IMG/VR virus record: IMGVR_UViG_3300015171_000012
Coordinates: 1 to 39,886 of that record
Direction: 5' to 3' (one strand)
Origin: a virus
DNA: 39,886 bases
The translations under genes were made by a program, and so were the position numbers. Within the stretch, counting starts at the first letter, position 1; each line of letters begins with the position of its first letter. This document shows positions 1 to 7,233 of the stretch, one piece after another. The notes below the pieces were generated by a model. That model was not told the origin of the DNA, did not search any database, and saw only the letters and a list, made by a program, of their open reading frames with translations.

Positions 1-189
1 GGCGCTACGATCTACACTTCCCCGACCCTGGGCGTTGCTCAGATTGCTCAGCAGTTTAAGTTTGGCTTTAGCGCTGTGGCAACGGACGCAATCTCAGTAA
101 TTATCTCTTCGAGTCAGGTAGGCGCTCCAGCGCTAGACAATCAACTAAACACTGTTAAATCGACAGTGTACATTCAACAGGGGTTATAA
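1..189 (+). CDS. Small head-fibre/decoration-like protein, C-terminal part (gene continues from 39728..39886)
   Basis: Open in frame from base 1 to a TAA at 187-189. Read with 39728..39886 it gives one protein of 112 residues if the 9-base end repeat is merged, or 115 if it is not; both are in frame. The C-terminus LNTVKSTVYIQQGL closely matches LNTVKATIAISQGV of the next gene, so the two are tandem paralogues. The stop overlaps the next start (TAATG), which indicates translational coupling. Position between terminase and portal and the small beta-rich composition suggest a capsid decoration or head-fibre protein. That role is inferred from position only. Confidence 0.8.
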   Translation, partial: GATIYTSPTLGVAQIAQQFKFGFSAVATDAISVIISSSQVGAPALDNQLNTVKSTVYIQQGL

Positions 190-554
190 TGTCAGCACCA
201 TTTAGTCAGAACGTAGAGCTTGTAGGTCCTTATCAGTCTTGTGCTCCTGGAGCTGCAGGTGCAATGTCTTACTCTTTCTCTTGCCCCAATGCTGGGATCT
301 ATATGATTGACTGGAAGATCAGTCTTCCTAGTCTCTCTCAAGGCGGTGGGCAGTCTGGATTGATCGTAACGATTACTAACCAAACTGGACCCGTTACTTT
401 GTATTCTAGCTTGCCCGGAGCCTCTGGCGGCAAGATGGAGCTACTCGCAGCGCTCAATGATGTGATTAAGTTCGAGATGTCTTCTGTTACCGCAGGGGAT
501 CTTGCTTCTCTCAATACAGTTAAAGCCACAATCGCTATCAGCCAAGGAGTTTAA
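189..554 (+). CDS. Small head-fibre/decoration-like protein, tandem paralogue
   Basis: 121 residues, Gly/Ser/Thr-rich, no membrane segment, predicted all-beta. It starts at the ATG overlapping the upstream stop. Its last 14 residues match the last 14 of the preceding gene almost position for position, and the middle (VTITN..GPVTLYSSLPG) parallels VVIKKNGATIYTSPTLG there. It is probably the product of a tandem duplication. The place just upstream of the portal is typical of small virion surface proteins. No enzymatic motif is seen. Confidence 0.75.
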   Translation: MSAPFSQNVELVGPYQSCAPGAAGAMSYSFSCPNAGIYMIDWKISLPSLSQGGGQSGLIVTITNQTGPVTLYSSLPGASGGKMELLAALNDVIKFEMSSVTAGDLASLNTVKATIAISQGV

Positions 555-555
555 T

Positions 556-1059
556 ATGAGCTTTGGAATGGCTTACGCAATGAAGAAGCGTCAGAAGAAG
601 GCTTGCGACGGCGGCAAGATGTCCGAAGGTGGCGAAGTAGAGAATGAAGCGCCTAATGCTGCCGAGAATTACGCAGGTTTCGAGGAAGAGCATCCAGAGA
701 TGCAATCTGCAAAGATGCCTAGTGATGTGTCTGCCGACCTAAAGAAGTACGAGAAGCTTCCATCTGGCGAAAGTACACTTATGGGCCCCGGTTATGCTCA
801 TGGTGGTTTAGTTGATCGCATCATGGCTAAGAAGTATTCCGAAGGCGGAATGGTTGCTAATGACACTGGTAACGGTGACGAGGCAGATGAAGAGCCTAAT
901 CAGTTTGATGATGTGGTTCTTGATGACACTCAGAGTGCAGAGCAGCCAGAAGATTCTAACATGAAGGGCAACGAAGCTGAGATGGCCGACCGTCAAGACA
1001 TAGTTTCTCGCATCATGCGCTCATGGGAAAAGAAAGATAAGCTTCCGAGACCCGCTTAA
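556..1059 (+). CDS. Acidic hypothetical protein upstream of portal
   Basis: 167 residues starting MSFGMAYAMKKRQKK, then a long acidic, low-complexity region with repeated G-G-x-V/M and HGGLVDRIM / IVSRIM patches. An upstream extension of the frame exists, but the ATG at 556 sits after AAGGAG and just behind the previous stop, so it is preferred. The motif SEGGxV/M occurs twice (about residues 22 and 97). Proteins of this composition are common near the portal in short-tailed phages and have no assigned function; virion association is possible but unproven. Confidence 0.7.
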   Translation: MSFGMAYAMKKRQKKACDGGKMSEGGEVENEAPNAAENYAGFEEEHPEMQSAKMPSDVSADLKKYEKLPSGESTLMGPGYAHGGLVDRIMAKKYSEGGMVANDTGNGDEADEEPNQFDDVVLDDTQSAEQPEDSNMKGNEAEMADRQDIVSRIMRSWEKKDKLPRPA

Positions 1060-1232
1060 TGGATTTGTTAAAGCTAACAATGGATTGCCCGAGCGAAAGC
1101 AAAAACTATGAGGTTGGGCAAAAGCTAGAGGTTAGATCCGTAAATAGGCAGACGGGAGAAATTACAGTTGAGACTGATTGGGACAAGTTTATCATAAAGG
1201 TTGAATGCGTTAATGGACCTACCAAATCTTAA
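1059..1232 (+). CDS. Small hypothetical protein
   Basis: 57 residues starting MDLLKLTMDCPSESKNYEVG. The ATG overlaps the preceding stop (TAATG) and the 3' end overlaps the next gene by 20 bases, so the frame is embedded in a coupled head operon. The composition (alternating charged and beta-branched residues) looks like a genuine small beta-rich protein. No family recognised. Confidence 0.55.
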   Translation: MDLLKLTMDCPSESKNYEVGQKLEVRSVNRQTGEITVETDWDKFIIKVECVNGPTKS

Positions 1233-1434
1233 AGAACTTAAAGCGATTCTACGGCTATGCCGCGATCAAGGCGTTACTGACATAAAGTTCGGGACGTTCG
1301 ATATTAAGTTTGGTGAGCTTCCTCAGTCTAATCAAGAATCGGTACCAGAAGACGCCGTGAATCCTCATGGGCTTACAGATGAGCAACTACTGTTCTATTC
1401 GGTTGACCCTCTTCAAGATAGGGCTGAGCAGTGA
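1213..1434 (+). CDS. Small hypothetical protein preceding portal
   Basis: 73 residues from the ATG at 1213 (a TTG at 1201 in the same frame is less likely). The N-terminus MDLPNLKELKAILRLCRDQG is helical. A following segment, FGTFDIKFGELPQ, and a C-terminal acidic tail with GLTDEQLLFYSVDP resemble the short proteins often found directly before portal genes. Function unknown. Its stop overlaps the GTG start of the endonuclease gene. Confidence 0.65.
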   Translation: MDLPNLKELKAILRLCRDQGVTDIKFGTFDIKFGELPQSNQESVPEDAVNPHGLTDEQLLFYSVDPLQDRAEQ

Positions 1435-1880
1435 AGATTTGTAACTCATGCAATGAAGTTGGCGAGTTCAGGTCAGACGCTAGAAGTAGCGACGGTCTAC
1501 AAGGCATTTGCAGAGAATGCCAAAGAAAATACCAAAGAGAATATAATAAAACCTATAATTCTCTACAGTCAACCAGAGACTATAAGCGAGATAGGGAGCT
1601 TAAAGACTTTTGGCCAGATTGTAGCCCAAAACAGGCCAGAGAAAATTACAATACGCTATACGCTAGACAAGACGGATGCTGCGCAGTATGTCAAAAGCAC
1701 CAATCAGAGTTTAGTATTTCGTTGTCCGTCGATCATGACCACGATACGGGCTTTGTGCGCGGACTTCTATGCGGAAATTGCAATAGAGGCCTTGGCCTAT
1801 TTATGGACTCCGAAGATTCCTTAATGAAGGCGGCGTCATATATTTCTAAAAATAAAGAAATTAAATTGGTGGCTTTATGA
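1431..1880 (+). CDS. Endonuclease VII-like HNH nuclease (free-standing homing endonuclease)
   Basis: 149 residues with a GTG start overlapping the previous stop. The N-terminus has a Cys4-type zinc site (CNSC about residue 4, CREC about 27). The C-terminal half carries the recombination endonuclease VII signature: CCAVC (about 87), SVDHDHDTG (about 102), RGLLCGNCN (about 114), the His/Asn metal-finger active site. Two relatives occur at 5338 and 8553. It is squeezed between a head gene and the portal with ATGA overlap. Such genes usually act as selfish homing nucleases, although a Holliday-junction resolvase role cannot be excluded. Confidence 0.88.
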   Translation: MKICNSCNEVGEFRSDARSSDGLQGICRECQRKYQREYNKTYNSLQSTRDYKRDRELKDFWPDCSPKQARENYNTLYARQDGCCAVCQKHQSEFSISLSVDHDHDTGFVRGLLCGNCNRGLGLFMDSEDSLMKAASYISKNKEIKLVAL

Positions 1881-3799
1881 AAATAAAGAAGCCCAAAGAC
1901 CCAATAACTAAAATAGTAATGCAGACAAAACCTAAGGCTGACTTATCCGGAAAAGGGGCTTTAGCTGAGTGGTGGTTAGAGAAGTCCGATGAGAAACGTG
2001 CTGCTGAACTCTGTGGCACTGCTGCATACTTAAAGACAAATCAAACATATGCAACACGACAAGACGCCGCCAATGTACGCTTATACTGCGGATTAAGCGT
2101 TTATAGCTATGCTGGAAGCAATGTTTCCAACATGAACAGGACTCGCACTCTTCCTGAAGACCGCCCTACGTTCAATCTCATTCAGGCTTGTACGGATACC
2201 CTAGTGTCTCGCATTGGGCAGGATAGGCCCGAGCCCAAATTCTTAACTGATGGGGCTGATTACAAACAACGTCACTTAGCCCAAAGACTCAATCAATTCA
2301 TTCTAGGCGAGTTCTATCAAACAAAAGCATACGATAAGGCAATTAAGATGCTTCGTGACGCTATTGTTATGGGGACTGGATGTTTAAAGGTTTATGAAGG
2401 CGAAGACGGTAAGGTTTCTGTTGATCGAGTGATGAAAACGCACCTTTATGTAGATGACAATGATTCTATCAATGGCGACCCGCAACAGCTTTATCAATTG
2501 AAGTTAATGGATCGGGATAAGTTACTTGCTAATAGCCCTAAAAAGGCAGCTAAAGTAATTGAAGGCACTCCTAATAGCTATCCAGACAATACTCCTGATT
2601 CGGGTAGAACGGTTTCTGATCAAGTTATGGTCGTAGAGGGATGGAAGTTACCTAGCGGTCCAGACAAAGAAGCTCCTGGCTATCAAGCTGGACGTCATAC
2701 GATTGCTACAGTTAACGGCATTATATTCGACGAGGAATGGCACAAGCCAAAATTCCCATTCGTCTTCATGAATTACTCCGATCCCTATTTAGGGTTCTTC
2801 GGCCAGGGTCTCGCGACCCAACTATTTGGAACCCAGCTTACGCTGAATCGCATTCTGTACACAATTGCGCAAGCCATCACGCTTGTTGGCGTCCCACGTG
2901 TGTTTATTGAGCAAGGCAGTAAAGTCAGTAAGACAGCGATCAATAATCAACTCGGCGTCATGTGTACTTATACTGGAGTAAAGCCCAGCTACGAGGTCGC
3001 TCCCTGTAACGCTCCCGAGCTCTACGCCGAAAGAGATAAGCTCATACAGTATGGGTTCCAACAATGCGGTGTCTCTATGATGCAAGCGTCCTCCCAGAAG
3101 CCAGAGGGATTAAACTCCGGAGCTTCAATACGTTCCTTTGATGATATTTCCACAGATCGAATGGCAACGGTATCTAAAAAGTATTCAAACGTCTTCGTTG
3201 ACCTCGCATATCTCATTGCTGACTGCGCCATGGATATTGCTGAACGAGATGGTAAGTACCAAACTGTTTACCCTAATAAGGATGGAACGAAGGAAATTGA
3301 CCTTCCCGCAATGAAGTTCTTGAAAGATCCTTTTGTTATCCAGTGCTTCTCGGAAAGCTCCCTTCCTAGGACTCCAGCCGGTCGCATTCAAACAGTTACA
3401 GAGCAAGTTCAGGCTGGAATGCTTACCATTAAAGAGGGACGTCGCTTGATGCACTTCCCTGATTTAGAACAAAATGAGCGTCTTGATAACGCTTCTGAAG
3501 AGAGAATCTTTAAAATCCTTGATGATATTGTCGAGAAAGGTAAATACGAACCACCAGATCCGTTTATTGACCTTCAATTGGCTACACAGTTAACTGTTCA
3601 GTACATTAACTTGTACCTTGCTGCCAACTTGGAAGAGAAGAAAGCTGATTTACTTAGGAACTTCTTCAAACAATGCCAAACATTGATCCAAGCAGCCATG
3701 CCGCCTCCCATGCCTCAACCACAAGCCAACCCAGAGGCCCCTCCAACATCTCCACTAGTTCCCAATAGTCCCGCCGCGCAGCCACAACAAGCGGCATAA
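1877..3799 (+). CDS. Portal protein, podovirus P22-like
   Basis: 640 residues. The portal forms the dodecameric DNA channel at one capsid vertex and docks terminase and tail. The size, the place between terminase and scaffold/coat genes, and the core (FGQGLATQLFGTQLTLNRIL, about residues 305-330, the wing/stem region of P22-type portals) support the call. The C-terminus is a Pro/Gln/Ala-rich tail, as in many podovirus portals where it leads into the barrel. The ATG overlaps the endonuclease stop. A 43-base gap with a small hairpin follows before the scaffold gene. Confidence 0.88.
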   Translation: MKIKKPKDPITKIVMQTKPKADLSGKGALAEWWLEKSDEKRAAELCGTAAYLKTNQTYATRQDAANVRLYCGLSVYSYAGSNVSNMNRTRTLPEDRPTFNLIQACTDTLVSRIGQDRPEPKFLTDGADYKQRHLAQRLNQFILGEFYQTKAYDKAIKMLRDAIVMGTGCLKVYEGEDGKVSVDRVMKTHLYVDDNDSINGDPQQLYQLKLMDRDKLLANSPKKAAKVIEGTPNSYPDNTPDSGRTVSDQVMVVEGWKLPSGPDKEAPGYQAGRHTIATVNGIIFDEEWHKPKFPFVFMNYSDPYLGFFGQGLATQLFGTQLTLNRILYTIAQAITLVGVPRVFIEQGSKVSKTAINNQLGVMCTYTGVKPSYEVAPCNAPELYAERDKLIQYGFQQCGVSMMQASSQKPEGLNSGASIRSFDDISTDRMATVSKKYSNVFVDLAYLIADCAMDIAERDGKYQTVYPNKDGTKEIDLPAMKFLKDPFVIQCFSESSLPRTPAGRIQTVTEQVQAGMLTIKEGRRLMHFPDLEQNERLDNASEERIFKILDDIVEKGKYEPPDPFIDLQLATQLTVQYINLYLAANLEEKKADLLRNFFKQCQTLIQAAMPPPMPQPQANPEAPPTSPLVPNSPAAQPQQAA

Positions 3800-3842
3800 C
3801 ATAAACCCCAACGCCTAAGTTATAGGCAGAAGGATAGTCCCC

Positions 3843-4799
3843 ATGAAAATCACCCCAATAGCGTCCACAGGTCAGGTCTTAGGCGCAGCAGAGTCTACTA
3901 GCGGCACAAGTTCAATGAAGATGGAACGCGCAAGAGCCATCGCACGCGGAGAAGTAGTAAGAGAAGAAGAAAAACCATCCGAAGTAGCTCAACCCCGTCC
4001 CGATATACGTAAGATTAAGATGCAAACACAGCAGTCTACTAGCGTTTCTGAGCCAGTTGAGGAGCAAAGCAGCAATCCTCTACCTGTAGAGCCAGCGACT
4101 GTAGAAGCCACACAGCCGCTTAGCCCTCAGTTTGCCGCCATTGCAAAGCAAAAGCGGGCCCTCCAAGTTAAAGAGAGGGAGTTAGCGGATAGAGAGAAGG
4201 CTTTGAGTGAAGCGCAGCCCAAGACGGGAGGCGAAGATTTAATAGCCAGATTGAAATCCCAACCATTGAGCGTGTTGCAAGAACACGGCGTCACTTACGA
4301 TCAACTTACAGAAGCAATCCTTTCAGATCAAAGCGGAAATAACCACGAACTCCAGGCACTCAAAGCTCAAATCAAAGCTCTCGAAGAGGGTGTAGATAAG
4401 AAATTTGTAGATAGGGAAGTTCAACAGGAAGAAGCCGCATTGAATGAAATGAGCAAGGAAGCGGAACGTCTGTCTAAGGAAGGCGATGCTTTTGAATTAG
4501 TGCGGGAAACTAAAAGCCTCCCAGCAGTAAGAGAGCTGATTAAGCGCACCTATAAAGAACAAGGAGAAATCCTTGATGTGTCTGAAGCGCTTCAATTGGT
4601 TGAAGATGCGTTGATCGAAGACAGCCTTAAGCTTGCATCATATAAGAAGGTTCAGGGTCGCTTGACTCCGCCTCCTGTCCAACAGTTGCAGCCACAGCAA
4701 AAACAAATGAGAACATTAACCGCTAGAGATACGGTTACGAGTTCTATGTCTCCCAAGGCTAGAGCTTTAGCCGCTTTCGCTGGCACATTAAGAAAGTAG
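3843..4799 (+). CDS. Scaffolding protein (putative)
   Basis: 318 residues, highly charged, Gln/Glu/Lys-rich, no cysteine. A heptad-rich region (about 95-230) is predicted as coiled coil, a disordered Pro/Ser/Gln N-terminus precedes it and a basic C-terminus (SPKARALAAFAGTLRK) follows. This is the usual make-up of podovirus scaffolds, whose basic C-terminus binds coat protein. It is located directly between portal and coat protein, 6 bases before the coat start. A good ribosome site (AGAAGGATAG) precedes the ATG. Confidence 0.75.
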   Translation: MKITPIASTGQVLGAAESTSGTSSMKMERARAIARGEVVREEEKPSEVAQPRPDIRKIKMQTQQSTSVSEPVEEQSSNPLPVEPATVEATQPLSPQFAAIAKQKRALQVKERELADREKALSEAQPKTGGEDLIARLKSQPLSVLQEHGVTYDQLTEAILSDQSGNNHELQALKAQIKALEEGVDKKFVDREVQQEEAALNEMSKEAERLSKEGDAFELVRETKSLPAVRELIKRTYKEQGEILDVSEALQLVEDALIEDSLKLASYKKVQGRLTPPPVQQLQPQQKQMRTLTARDTVTSSMSPKARALAAFAGTLRK

Positions 4800-4805
4800 T
4801 AATGT

Positions 4806-5117
4806 ATGGCAATTTCGCCCGTATATGCAAACAGTAGTAATCAGATCGCAGCTTTGAAAGAGTTGACGACTGATGACAAAGATTACATGAAAAATATCGT
4901 GTATTCTAAGAACCCACGTCTAGCAATGGTCCATAAGAACGAAAGTCCTGATGGCTTTGCTGGTAAATATATTCCGGTTCCTCTGGAATACGGCAATCCT
5001 CAAGGTCGCGCACACGTGTTCGCAAATGCTCAGAATCAGCAAACTGCTTCTGATGTAGTTTCGTACTTCGTGTATGCGGTACAGGATTACCAACTTGTTA
5101 CCATTACTAACCTCCTT
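4806..5117 (+). CDS. Major capsid protein, exon 1 (residues 1-104)
   Basis: Encodes the N-terminal 104 residues of the coat protein. The frame runs on to a stop at 5142-5144 inside an intron; unspliced RNA would give a 112-residue truncated product. The proposed splice point is after T5117: UCCUU pairs with GGGGA (5126-5130) to form P1 with the expected U.G pair. Joining 4806..5117, 5871..6789 and 7017..7078 gives 1293 bases, exactly 431 codons including the stop, a 430-residue protein, the same length as the P22 coat protein. YGNPQGR lies at residues 62-68. Confidence 0.85.
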
Positions 5118-5309
5118 AACTTCATGGGGACCTTGGCCGCGTAAGCGCCATTGAATAACTAACCAAAAACGGTGGACGCTGAGACGCCAATACCGTGCTA
5201 AGTATGGGAATTAAAAAGACTATACCAGTGTAGAGCATAGCACTTGAAACTTTTCCTTATATTTGTTACAATACATGGAACAGACTAAAATAGTGCCAAG
5301 AGTGGTTGG

Positions 5310-5330
5310 CACCCTAACAATAAAAGGGTG
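5310..5330 (+). promoter_or_regulatory. Ribosome-site-masking hairpin of the intron ORF
   Basis: CACCCT (5310-5315) can pair with AGGGTG (5325-5330), which is the only Shine-Dalgarno sequence of the intron endonuclease at 5338. In T4 introns similar masking keeps the nuclease silent on long transcripts. Confidence 0.5.
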
Positions 5331-5337
5331 ATGAGAT

Positions 5338-5838
5338 ATGCCGAACTTGTTCAAAAAGTGTGTGAAGTGTGAAGAGATGAGAAATGCAGATACAGAGTAT
5401 CATCTAAACGGAGCCTACTACAAAGGTGGGATAAAGAAGCGAAGAACTGATTGCGTTTATTGTTGCCGAAAGAGAAGAAGCGAATATTTTAAAAACGCCG
5501 ATTCAAGGGTAAAAATAAACACAAGAAGGCGCAGAAATTATCAAACCGATGGCGGAGCCAGAAGAGAGAAGAACAGAAAAAACTCTCTCAAGCAGCTTTA
5601 TGGAATGTCAGTTGAGCGCTATGACGAGCTTAGAAAAGAGCAAAATTATAGTTGTGGAATCTGCAAAATCCATGAGTCTAAAGCTATCCGCGGTAAGCTA
5701 TATGTCGATCACAATCATATCACTGGAGAAAATCGAGGATTGCTTTGTAGCAAATGCAATTCGGCTCTAGGTTTCTTTCTGGATAGCCCAGAAATAATGA
5801 AAAGAGCGATTGATTTTATTTCAAGAACAAGAAGTTAG
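5338..5838 (+). CDS. Intron-encoded endonuclease VII-like homing endonuclease
   Basis: 166 residues. N-terminal Cys4 zinc finger (CVKCEEM about residue 8, CVYCC about 41), a basic helical linker, then the endonuclease VII core SCGIC (about 109), YVDHNHITG (about 125) and RGLLCSKCN (about 136). It lies wholly inside group I intron 1, the classical arrangement for a homing endonuclease that spreads its intron. Its ribosome site AGGGTG (5325-5330) can pair with CACCCT (5310-5315), so translation may be restrained from full-length capsid mRNA. Confidence 0.88.
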   Translation: MPNLFKKCVKCEEMRNADTEYHLNGAYYKGGIKKRRTDCVYCCRKRRSEYFKNADSRVKINTRRRRNYQTDGGARREKNRKNSLKQLYGMSVERYDELRKEQNYSCGICKIHESKAIRGKLYVDHNHITGENRGLLCSKCNSALGFFLDSPEIMKRAIDFISRTRS

Positions 5839-5870
5839 GATAAAAAGCCTAACGATAACAGCTCTGCATG

Positions 5871-6789
5871 GAGCAAACAAAAAGTAATGCTGGCGCCTTC
5901 GTTGATGAAGCAAGCCGTACCCTTGACAACGGGTTTCGCAACTTGTCGAACAACATGGCGTTTGAATTGTTCTTCGGTGGTACAGCTTCACGCGGTGTCA
6001 TCGGTAGCGCAGTTCTAGCTGCAGGTGTAGTGACTATCGTACTAAGCAATGCGCAAAACGTAGTACAATTTGAAGTAGGAATGACGCTTCAAAATAGTGC
6101 AACGGACGGCGGCGCAGCCCTTCTTATCGGTGGTGTAATTGACGCAATTCAATTGACCTCGGTAAACCGTGGTAACGGCACTCTCGTAGGTACGGTAGTT
6201 CAAGGCTCGGGCGCTTCGTTCGTAGCTGGTGACTTCCTACAGGTTCTTGGCGACATCGGTTCTGCCGGTGCTTCCACGATCGCTGGATTGCTCGGTTTGT
6301 CTGGTTTGGCTGCATGGATTCCAGCAGTTGACCCAATCAACACGGACAATTTCTGGGGTGTAAATCGTTCTGCTGATCCAACTCGTTTGGGCGGTCTACG
6401 ATACAATGCATCTGCACAGTCCATTAGCGAAGGCATTACAAACGCCCTTGCTTTCGGTAACCGTGAAGGCGCATCGTTTGACCTGATCACGATTGACTTC
6501 GTAAGCTACAGCACGTTGATTAACGAGCTTGGCGCGAAAGTTCAGTATGTTCAGCTTGAGCATGATGAAGTAGAAGTAGCTTTCGAAGCTATCCACTTCC
6601 ATAGTGCTTATGGAAAGATCCCAGTATTGGCAGATCGTTCTTGCCAAGCTCAAACTGCATGGGCAACTACCGAGGAGACGCTTAAACTCCGTACTCTTGG
6701 TAAAGCTCCTCACATTTTGACATATGGGATGGAAGGCCTAGAGGGTTTGCGGGTTGGAAACGCGGACGCGCTCGAAGTACGTATTGCCT
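5871..6789 (+). CDS. Major capsid protein, exon 2 (residues 105 to 411)
   Basis: Central part of the coat protein; an ATG at 5868 makes it look like a separate 317-residue gene, but no ribosome site precedes it. It includes a beta-rich Gly/Val insertion (about residues 150-240), then FWGVNRSADPTR (from 265) and FGNREGAS (about 299-306), both shared with the short protein at 37469. The frame ends at 6821 only because it enters intron 2. The splice after T6789 is set by the P1 pairing AUUGCCU with AGGGCAAU. Confidence 0.85.
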
Positions 6790-7016
6790 TAAAAAACAGC
6801 TACTTACAAGTAGCAGCGTAAGGGCAATTAAAATTTTCTCTGATTGACTTGGAAGCCTAGAAGTAGGTGACAGGGCGGAAGCGAAAGCACCGTGAACGAC
6901 TAAGTGAGAAAACCCGATAAAAAGGGATGCGATAGTCTGACCTTGGGTATAACAAAAGAAACCCAAGAGAAGAATCCGAAGAGGTTCTTCCCGCCGAAAG
7001 GTGAGTAACAAAAGTG
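6790..7016 (+). ncRNA. Group I intron 2 in the capsid gene (small, ORF-less)
   Basis: About 227 bases between coat exons 2 and 3, with no reading frame of its own. P1: ATTGCCT (6783-6789) pairs with AGGGCAAT (6821-6828) with U.G at the splice site. P2-like hairpin CCTA-GAAG-TAGG (6855-6866). P4/P5 region around GCGGAAGCGAAAGCACCG. P7 strands GACTA (6898-6902) and TAGTC (6933-6937) with a P8 hairpin CCC-GGG between them. P9 hairpin GGGT...ACCC follows. It ends at G7016. The splice gives RIAYYGNLICSAPGYN, a normal coat C-terminus. P10 could use GTAG (6810) with the 3' exon CTAC. Confidence 0.82.
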
Positions 7017-7078
7017 ACTACGGCAATCTTATTTGTAGCGCACCGGGCTACAATATGCAAATCGCTCTTAGCGCTTAA
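7017..7078 (+). CDS. Major capsid protein, exon 3 (C-terminal 19-20 residues)
   Basis: Very short last exon encoding YGNLICSAPGYNMQIALSA and TAA. It would be missed by normal gene finding because it has no start. It is supported by its strong resemblance to the C-terminus VICTAPGYNLRG of the 37469 protein, by the in-frame join with exon 2, and by the terminator that follows 25 bases after the stop. Without it the coat protein would lack its last beta strand. Confidence 0.82.
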
Positions 7079-7102
7079 TAGCTCGAAAGAACAACAAAAT
7101 CA

Positions 7103-7128
7103 GGGCTCCGAAAGGGGCCCTTTTCATT
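7103..7128 (+). terminator. Intrinsic terminator after the capsid gene
   Basis: GGGCTCC (7103-7109), tetraloop GAAA, GGGGCCC (7114-7120) and then TTTTCATTT. A strong GC stem with one G.T pair and a short T run, 24 bases after the coat stop. It would limit read-through so that coat mRNA is produced in excess, and the next late-unit motif starts 4 bases after it. Confidence 0.85.
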
Positions 7129-7131
7129 TCT

Positions 7132-7152
7132 AAGCAGCACTTTCCTACATAT
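7132..7152 (+). promoter_or_regulatory. Late-unit motif AAGCAGCA + TACATAT (copy 1)
   Basis: AAGCAGCA at 7132-7139, six bases, then TACATAT at 7146. It sits directly behind the coat terminator, as expected for a new transcription start. It is one of five exact copies in the plus-strand late regions, all with TA exactly six bases downstream. Two leader hairpins follow: GCAC-GTGC at 7157-7168 and CTAGGG...CCCTAG at 7187-7214. A promoter role is inferred. Confidence 0.55.
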
Positions 7153-7233
7153 GAAGCACGTAAGTGCATACTGCTGGGCAAGTGGTCTAGGGCTACCCAG
7201 AGAGAAATCCCTAGTCATATAAGGAAACAGCCT

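Larger units (their letters stand above)
5118..5870 (+). ncRNA. Group I intron 1 in the capsid gene, carrying an endonuclease VII-like ORF
   Basis: About 753 bases that break the capsid frame. Visible core parts: P1 at 5113-5130; a P4/P5 region (ACGGT ... ACCGT around 5169-5196); P6 strands GTGCTA (5195) and TAGCAC (5238); P7 strands TTGTTA (5263) and TAACAG (5856); a P8 hairpin TTAGG-CCTAA (5834-5855). The last intron base is taken as G5870 because it restores the frame (NLL|EQTKSNAGAF). The nuclease gene sits in the P8 region. The boundaries are inferred from pairing and frame, not from RNA data. Confidence 0.78.

Noticed and set aside
1453-1824. Second plus-strand frame (123 codons) inside the endonuclease at 1431
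   Set aside because: It overlaps the motif-bearing frame entirely and shows no protein-like motif.
5868-5870. ATG as start of an independent capsid gene (317 residues)
   Set aside because: No Shine-Dalgarno sequence, and the protein begins mid-fold; the exon join restores a normal-length coat protein.
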